DNA from: Tabrizicola sp.
Lineage (GTDB): Bacteria; Pseudomonadota; Alphaproteobacteria; Rhodobacterales; Rhodobacteraceae
Length of the DNA stretch: 64,000 nt
Assembly: GCF_030694085.1 (NCBI RefSeq)
Contig: NZ_JAUXZE010000032.1
Span: 86,536-150,535 of the forward strand
Direction of reading: 5' to 3'
Position 1 is the first letter of the stretch. Each line of letters opens with the position of its first letter. Positions 60,176 through 64,000 of this stretch are shown here, piece by piece. The position numbers and the translations under genes were made by a program. The notes under the pieces are model-generated. The model saw nothing but the letters and a program-made list of their open reading frames with translations, was not told where the DNA came from and ran no database searches.

Positions 60176-62052
60176 CAGGGCAGGCTCGCGTGGACGGCGT
60201 TGATCGCGGCCTGGTCCAGCGATATGCCAGCCTCGGCGGTCAGCGCGTTGGTGAAGGCGGCAAAGGCGTCCCGGGAGATGGCCTGGCGGGCCTGAGCGGC
60301 CAGCGCGTCGCGCATGCCCTGGGCGTCCTCACCCTCGGTCGCGGCGGGCAGGATGCGGTCCAGCTTGACCACGGCGATGAAGCCGTCCGCCTCGATCACC
60401 CGCGCTTCGCCCTCGGTCATCTTGAAGACGTCCGCAAGCAGCGTCTCGGGCGTGTCGGCGATGAAGCCCGAGCGCGCCGTTTCGGGCGTCACATCAACAA
60501 TGCCGAAGCTGCCGATGGCGGCCCCACCATCAATCGCCACCTTGATCTCGCCTGCCCGGACAGTCAGTGCCTTGGCAACGGCGTCGCGGCGCCAATCCTC
60601 GGTCACCAGGTCCTTCACTTCGTCAAAGGGGATCGGCGCGGCGGGGACGATTTCGTCCAGGCGCAGCGCAACGACCCCGCCGTCATCAAGCACGATCGCT
60701 TCGGGGAAATCCCGCTCTTGCACGGCATCAGCGGCGGCGCGGAAGGCCGGGTAGCCTTCGATGCTGTCCTCACCCTGCTGGCCCGGAACGTGATCCAGAG
60801 TGGCGATGACAAGTCCCATTTCCTTGGCGAGGTCCTCCAGCGTCGCCCCCCCAGCAAGAAGATCGTCGATTTCTTCCACGCGGTCGGCGATCAGGCGGCG
60901 CGCGGCGTCGGTCTGGATCTCGATCGCCAGCGTCTCGCGCGCCGCGTCGAAGGTGGTCTCCTCGGCGGCCAGAACCGACACCACCCGATAAAGCGCGGGG
61001 CCAAGGTCACTGTCCAGCGGCCCGGCCACCTGGCCCTCGGCAGTGGCGAAGATCGCGTCGCCCGCGGCACCCAGTTCGTCCACCGAGACATCCCCCATGT
61101 CGATGGCGTCCAGTGACAGACCCCGCTCGGCCACGAGGTCCTCGAACGAGGTTCCGGCGTCAAGCCTGGCTTTCCCCGCCTCCGCCGCAGCCTGGTCGGG
61201 ATAGACCAGACGCTCGAGGATGCGGCGTTCGGGAATCACGAATTCGGAGATCCGGTCCTGATACATCTTCTGCAGCATGGCATCATCGACCGGCTGATCC
61301 TTGGCGATGGCCTCGGGCAAGAGGGCCGCATAGGTGATGCGCTTGGCCTCGGGCCTGGTGAAGCGGTCGATGTTGGCGTCGTAATGCGCCTTCAGCTCCG
61401 CCTCCGTCGGATCGGCCACCGCCCGGGTCAGATCGGCCTCGTTCAGGCGCAGCATGGAAAAGCCCCGCCGTTCCGCCACCCAGGCGTAAAGCGTGTCGGT
61501 CAGCGCCGCAGGGGCCGCAAAGCCACCGGCGACCGCGCCCTGCAAGAGTTCACGGCTGATGTCGCGACGCAGGTTCGTCTCGAACTCGGTTTCAGACAGG
61601 TTGTTGCGGTTCAGCGCAAATCGATAGGACTCGCGGTCGAAGCTGCCCGAGACGCCCTTGAAGGCATCCATCCCCATGATCTCGGTCGCGACCACGTCGT
61701 CCCCGACCGAAACCCCGATGCGCTGCGCCTCGTTGTCCAGCGCCGCGCGCGTCAGCACGTCCTGCAGCACCTGCTTGTCGATCCCGAAGGCCAGGGCCTC
61801 CTGCATCGAAAGCTGCTGGCCGAACTGCTGACTGAAGGCGTTGACCTGGGTCTGCAGCGCGCGGGCATAGTCATCGGTGGTGATGTCGATGTCGATGTCG
61901 CCGACGCTGCCGACCTTGGTCACCCCGCCCGAGAAGCTGGTGACACCGAAACCTCCAAGCCCCAGGATCAGCATCCCCAGCATCGTCCAGACGGCCACCT
62001 CTTTCACCGTGCTGCGCGGGCGCTTGCCGTCTTCTGTCGGGGTCTTCGCCAT
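60175..62052 (-). CDS. PpiD-like peptidyl-prolyl isomerase/periplasmic chaperone
   Basis: A 625-residue protein anchored by a single N-terminal membrane helix (TMLGMLILGLGGFGVTSF, residues ~22-40), then a SurA_N-like chaperone domain and a parvulin-type region around residues 240-380. PpiD assists folding of proteins emerging from the Sec translocon. The parvulin motif is diverged, so isomerase activity is doubtful, as in E. coli PpiD. Lies directly upstream of trpE. Confidence 0.85.
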   Translation of the reverse strand: MAKTPTEDGKRPRSTVKEVAVWTMLGMLILGLGGFGVTSFSGGVTKVGSVGDIDIDITTDDYARALQTQVNAFSQQFGQQLSMQEALAFGIDKQVLQDVLTRAALDNEAQRIGVSVGDDVVATEIMGMDAFKGVSGSFDRESYRFALNRNNLSETEFETNLRRDISRELLQGAVAGGFAAPAALTDTLYAWVAERRGFSMLRLNEADLTRAVADPTEAELKAHYDANIDRFTRPEAKRITYAALLPEAIAKDQPVDDAMLQKMYQDRISEFVIPERRILERLVYPDQAAAEAGKARLDAGTSFEDLVAERGLSLDAIDMGDVSVDELGAAGDAIFATAEGQVAGPLDSDLGPALYRVVSVLAAEETTFDAARETLAIEIQTDAARRLIADRVEEIDDLLAGGATLEDLAKEMGLVIATLDHVPGQQGEDSIEGYPAFRAAADAVQERDFPEAIVLDDGGVVALRLDEIVPAAPIPFDEVKDLVTEDWRRDAVAKALTVRAGEIKVAIDGGAAIGSFGIVDVTPETARSGFIADTPETLLADVFKMTEGEARVIEADGFIAVVKLDRILPAATEGEDAQGMRDALAAQARQAISRDAFAAFTNALTAEAGISLDQAAINAVHASLP

Positions 62053-62150
62053 GAGTTCGGGCCCTCTGATTGGTTATGGATCAGGTGCATAGTGGGAACC
62101 CCGCAGGGGGGCAAGATCAAGATCGCCCGCCTGCAGGGTCGCGCCCCCTG

Positions 62151-63329
62151 TCAGAGCCTGAAGGCCTGCAACCGGTGGATCACCTCGGCGATGCCTTTTG
62201 CATCGACGTTGGCAAAGGCGATGCGGATCTGGCGCTTGCCGGCCTCGGACCCCTCGGGCTGGAACATCGTCCCCGGCAGCATCAGCAGCGAGGCTTCGGT
62301 CACCAGCCGCTTGCACAAGGCGTCGCTGGAGATGTCGAAGGGATGCTCGACATAGGCGAAATAGGCGCCGCAGCCCAGAAGCTTCCAATCCGGCAACGAC
62401 TTGAAGCCGTCGACCATCGCGTGCCGACGGGCCAGGATCTCGTCGCGTTCCCCCGCAAGCCACTGGCCCAAATTCCGCATGCCCCAGAGGGCACCGATCT
62501 GACCCAACTGGCTGGGGCAGATTGCCACGGTATCCAGGAACTTCTCGGCTTCGGCCAGCCGGGCGGCCCCCGCTACAACGGCCCCCACCCGATGCCCGGT
62601 CAGCCGGTAGGCTTTGGAAAAGCTGTACAACTGGATCAGCGTGTCGGCCCAGTCGGGGTCCTTGAAAAGGTCATGCGGCGCCCCTGGCCGGCTGTCGAAA
62701 TCGCGGTAAGTCTCGTCCACGATCAGCGCAAGGCCCTTGGCACGGCAAAGGTCGCGGAAGGCCGCCAGCGTTTCGGCCGGGTACTCCACGCCTCCGGGAT
62801 TGTTCGGGCTGACCAAGACGATGGCCCGCGTCCGGTCGGTGACAAGCTGCGCTGCCGCTTCGGCCGAGGGGATGAGGGTCGGCCCGGTGTCCAGCGGAAC
62901 GGTCTTCACCGACGACATGTCCAGCCACATCTTGTGATTGAAGTACCAGGGCGTCGGCAGGATCACCTCGTCCCCCGGCCCAGCCAGTGTCGCCATGACC
63001 GTGCAGAAGGCCTGGTTGCAGCCCTGCGTGATTGCCACCTGCGACGGGCTGATGGCCCCGCCGTAGATCGCCGACCATTGCGTCGCGATCTCCTCGCGCA
63101 AGCCGGCAAGCCCCAGCACCGGGCCGTAAAGATGCGCGTTGGGGTCGTTCAGAGCCGCATCCGCCAGCGCCTGCCGCAAGCCCAGCGGAGGGCTTTCTAC
63201 CGGGGCGGCCTGGCTGATGTTGATCAGCGGCCGGGAGGCCGGAAAGGACACACCTTCGATCCAGCGCCGAGCCTCCATTACCGGGGGCGGTTCTGTCGCG
63301 GCGAAGGCGGGGTTCAGTGGCAGGGTCAC
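62151..63329 (-). CDS. Class I/II pyridoxal-phosphate aminotransferase
   Basis: Fold-type I aminotransferase of 392 residues. PLP lysine in QLYSFSKAYRLTGHRVG, the conserved NPGG in VSPNNPGGVEYP, and TPWYFNHKMWLDM. The substrate cannot be assigned; aspartate- and aromatic-type enzymes share these features. A GTG at 63329 is preferred because GAGGAG seven bases upstream, part of repeat copy 6, is an ideal ribosome binding site; the frame is open further upstream. Confidence 0.85.
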   Translation of the reverse strand: MTLPLNPAFAATEPPPVMEARRWIEGVSFPASRPLINISQAAPVESPPLGLRQALADAALNDPNAHLYGPVLGLAGLREEIATQWSAIYGGAISPSQVAITQGCNQAFCTVMATLAGPGDEVILPTPWYFNHKMWLDMSSVKTVPLDTGPTLIPSAEAAAQLVTDRTRAIVLVSPNNPGGVEYPAETLAAFRDLCRAKGLALIVDETYRDFDSRPGAPHDLFKDPDWADTLIQLYSFSKAYRLTGHRVGAVVAGAARLAEAEKFLDTVAICPSQLGQIGALWGMRNLGQWLAGERDEILARRHAMVDGFKSLPDWKLLGCGAYFAYVEHPFDISSDALCKRLVTEASLLMLPGTMFQPEGSEAGKRQIRIAFANVDAKGIAEVIHRLQAFRL

Positions 63330-63336
63330 GGACAAA

Positions 63337-63406
63337 CTCCTCGTGCACTTCGCTTCTCGTCGTGGTGGCGCGCCCGACGACGAGCGCATGAAAGGCGACG
63401 AAGAGC
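63337..63406 (-). repeat. Interspersed palindromic repeat, copy 6 of 6 (diverged)
   Basis: On the minus strand: GCTCTTCGTCGCCTTTCATG, GCTCGTCGTCGG, loop, CGACGAGAAGCGAAG, TGCACGAGGAG. The most diverged copy. Its terminal GAGGAG is placed correctly as the ribosome binding site of the downstream aminotransferase. Confidence 0.65.
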
Positions 63407-63408
63407 GG

Positions 63409-63933
63409 TCAGTCAGCCCCACGCATGGGCTGGACGTATTGCAGCGCCATGTCCCAGGGGAAGAAGATCCAGGTGTCCTGGCTGACACTGGTGATGTAGG
63501 TGTCGGCCTGCTTTTCACCCTCGGGCTTGGCATAGACACAGGCGAAATGCGCCTTGGGGTACAGGCCCCGGATCAGTTCCAGCGTCTTGCCGCTGTCGAC
63601 CAGGTCATCGACGATCAGGATGCCGGTGCCGTCGCCCATGATCTCGGCCTGCGGGGCCTTGATGACCTGCGCCTCGCGCCGCTGGTCGGCCTTGCCGCCG
63701 CCCGAGTGGTAGGACTTGACCGAAATGCTGTCGACGACCCGGATGTCAAGTTCACGGCTGACGATCATCGCGGGGACCAGCCCCCCGCGCGTGATGCCGA
63801 CCACTGCTTTCCAGGTCCCGCCCTCGCCCGGCCCCTTGCCGTCCAGCCGCCAGGCCAGCGCGCGGGCGTCGCGGTGGATCTGGTCCCAGCTGACGTGAAA
63901 CCCTTTTTCATGCGGCAGGCGGTCAGCGGACAT
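63409..63933 (-). CDS. gpt: Xanthine-guanine phosphoribosyltransferase
   Basis: Purine salvage enzyme of 174 residues that attaches phosphoribose from PRPP to xanthine or guanine. The PRPP-binding motif is [17 protein letters not shown] near residue 100, with [19 protein letters not shown] earlier and the C-terminal WIFFPWD. Length matches E. coli Gpt closely. The aminotransferase on the same strand follows after repeat copy 6. Confidence 0.94.
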   Translation of the reverse strand: MSADRLPHEKGFHVSWDQIHRDARALAWRLDGKGPGEGGTWKAVVGITRGGLVPAMIVSRELDIRVVDSISVKSYHSGGGKADQRREAQVIKAPQAEIMGDGTGILIVDDLVDSGKTLELIRGLYPKAHFACVYAKPEGEKQADTYITSVSQDTWIFFPWDMALQYVQPMRGAD

Positions 63934-63945
63934 GGGGCCCCTCCT

Positions 63946-64000
63946 TCAGGTGGCGACGATCTTGACGCCCAAGAGGGCAAGTGCTGCCCCGAAGCAGCGG
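63946..64000 (-). CDS. 3' end of an unidentified gene (partial)
   Basis: The last 17 codons of a minus-strand frame are visible, ending FGAALALLGVKIVAT and TGA 12 bp upstream of gpt. The hydrophobic end looks like the final helix of a membrane protein, but too little is present to name a family. The rest lies beyond the window. Confidence 0.45.
   Translation of the reverse strand, partial: RCFGAALALLGVKIVAT

Noticed and set aside
1..64000. CRISPR array, prophage or plasmid origin
   Set aside because: No regularly spaced identical repeats, phage structural genes or replication proteins were seen; the six dispersed palindromes are far apart and not array-like.

Overview
The window is about 64 kb of high-GC (roughly two-thirds G+C) chromosomal DNA from an alphaproteobacterium, most likely of the Rhodobacterales (Rhodobacter/Paracoccus-type Paracoccaceae). 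The basis is a C4-pathway 5-aminolevulinate synthase, the aroB-aroK block divergent from a small membrane protein and xerD, a DUF6280-type protein, the rodZ-like/ispG pair, and taurine genes of the tpa/tauR/xsc type. The assignment rests on gene families only. Coding density is high and most neighbours overlap by one to four bases.

Layout. 1-10 kb: the end of a DsbA-like thiol oxidoreductase, an EmrE-like exporter, a divergent MFS/LysR pair, ispG with a rodZ-like gene, hemA divergent from an M20 dipeptidase plus a GNAT enzyme, and a GFA-fold protein. 10.2-11.9 kb: an accessory island bounded by two identical tRNA-Asp genes, holding an SH3-type membrane protein, REP hairpins and a fragment of a REP-associated tyrosine transposase. 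12-21.3 kb: a pirin, then a CocE-type hydrolase, a complete dipeptide-type ABC importer and a type I phosphodiesterase on one strand. 21.4-35.4 kb: a lipoprotein, aroB-aroK, a conserved small membrane protein, a secreted helical protein, xerD, a CBS/CorC-type protein, a flavodoxin, a class-I amidotransferase, a DUF305 protein, denD, a DMT permease, an aminotransferase, an ABC exporter and ygfZ. 35.6-40.7 kb: DUF6280, an acidic PopZ-like protein, tolC, a Pcm-family methyltransferase and two unknown proteins.

42-55 kb is the most coherent system, a taurine/sulfonate dissimilation locus. Taurine-pyruvate aminotransferase (tpa) makes sulfoacetaldehyde. Xsc cleaves it to acetyl phosphate and sulfite. 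Acetate kinase, rather than the usual phosphotransacetylase, would turn acetyl phosphate into acetate plus ATP. A TauE-type permease can export the sulfur anion, and a cytoplasmic molybdenum enzyme of SoeABC type can oxidise sulfite to sulfate. xsc-tauE-ackA-soeA-soeB-soeC form one overlapping minus-strand operon, a TauR-like MocR regulator lies just upstream, and tpa carries two direct repeats resembling TauR sites in its promoter. 55.2-64 kb: a sugar-nucleotide epimerase, tRNA-Cys, a polysaccharide deacetylase with a very long Ala/Pro/Glu linker, trpE-ppiD, a class I/II aminotransferase and gpt.

The intergenic DNA is unusually structured. Six copies of a 65-70 bp imperfect palindrome (ending in GAGGAGG) are scattered through the window. 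A second REP family lies around the transposase fragment and at 53 kb. A homologous ~75 bp block with a TGTCCAC-N-GTGGACA palindrome occurs twice. The 3' end of soeA is built from two back-to-back perfect palindromes. A strong hairpin buries the ribosome binding site of denD.
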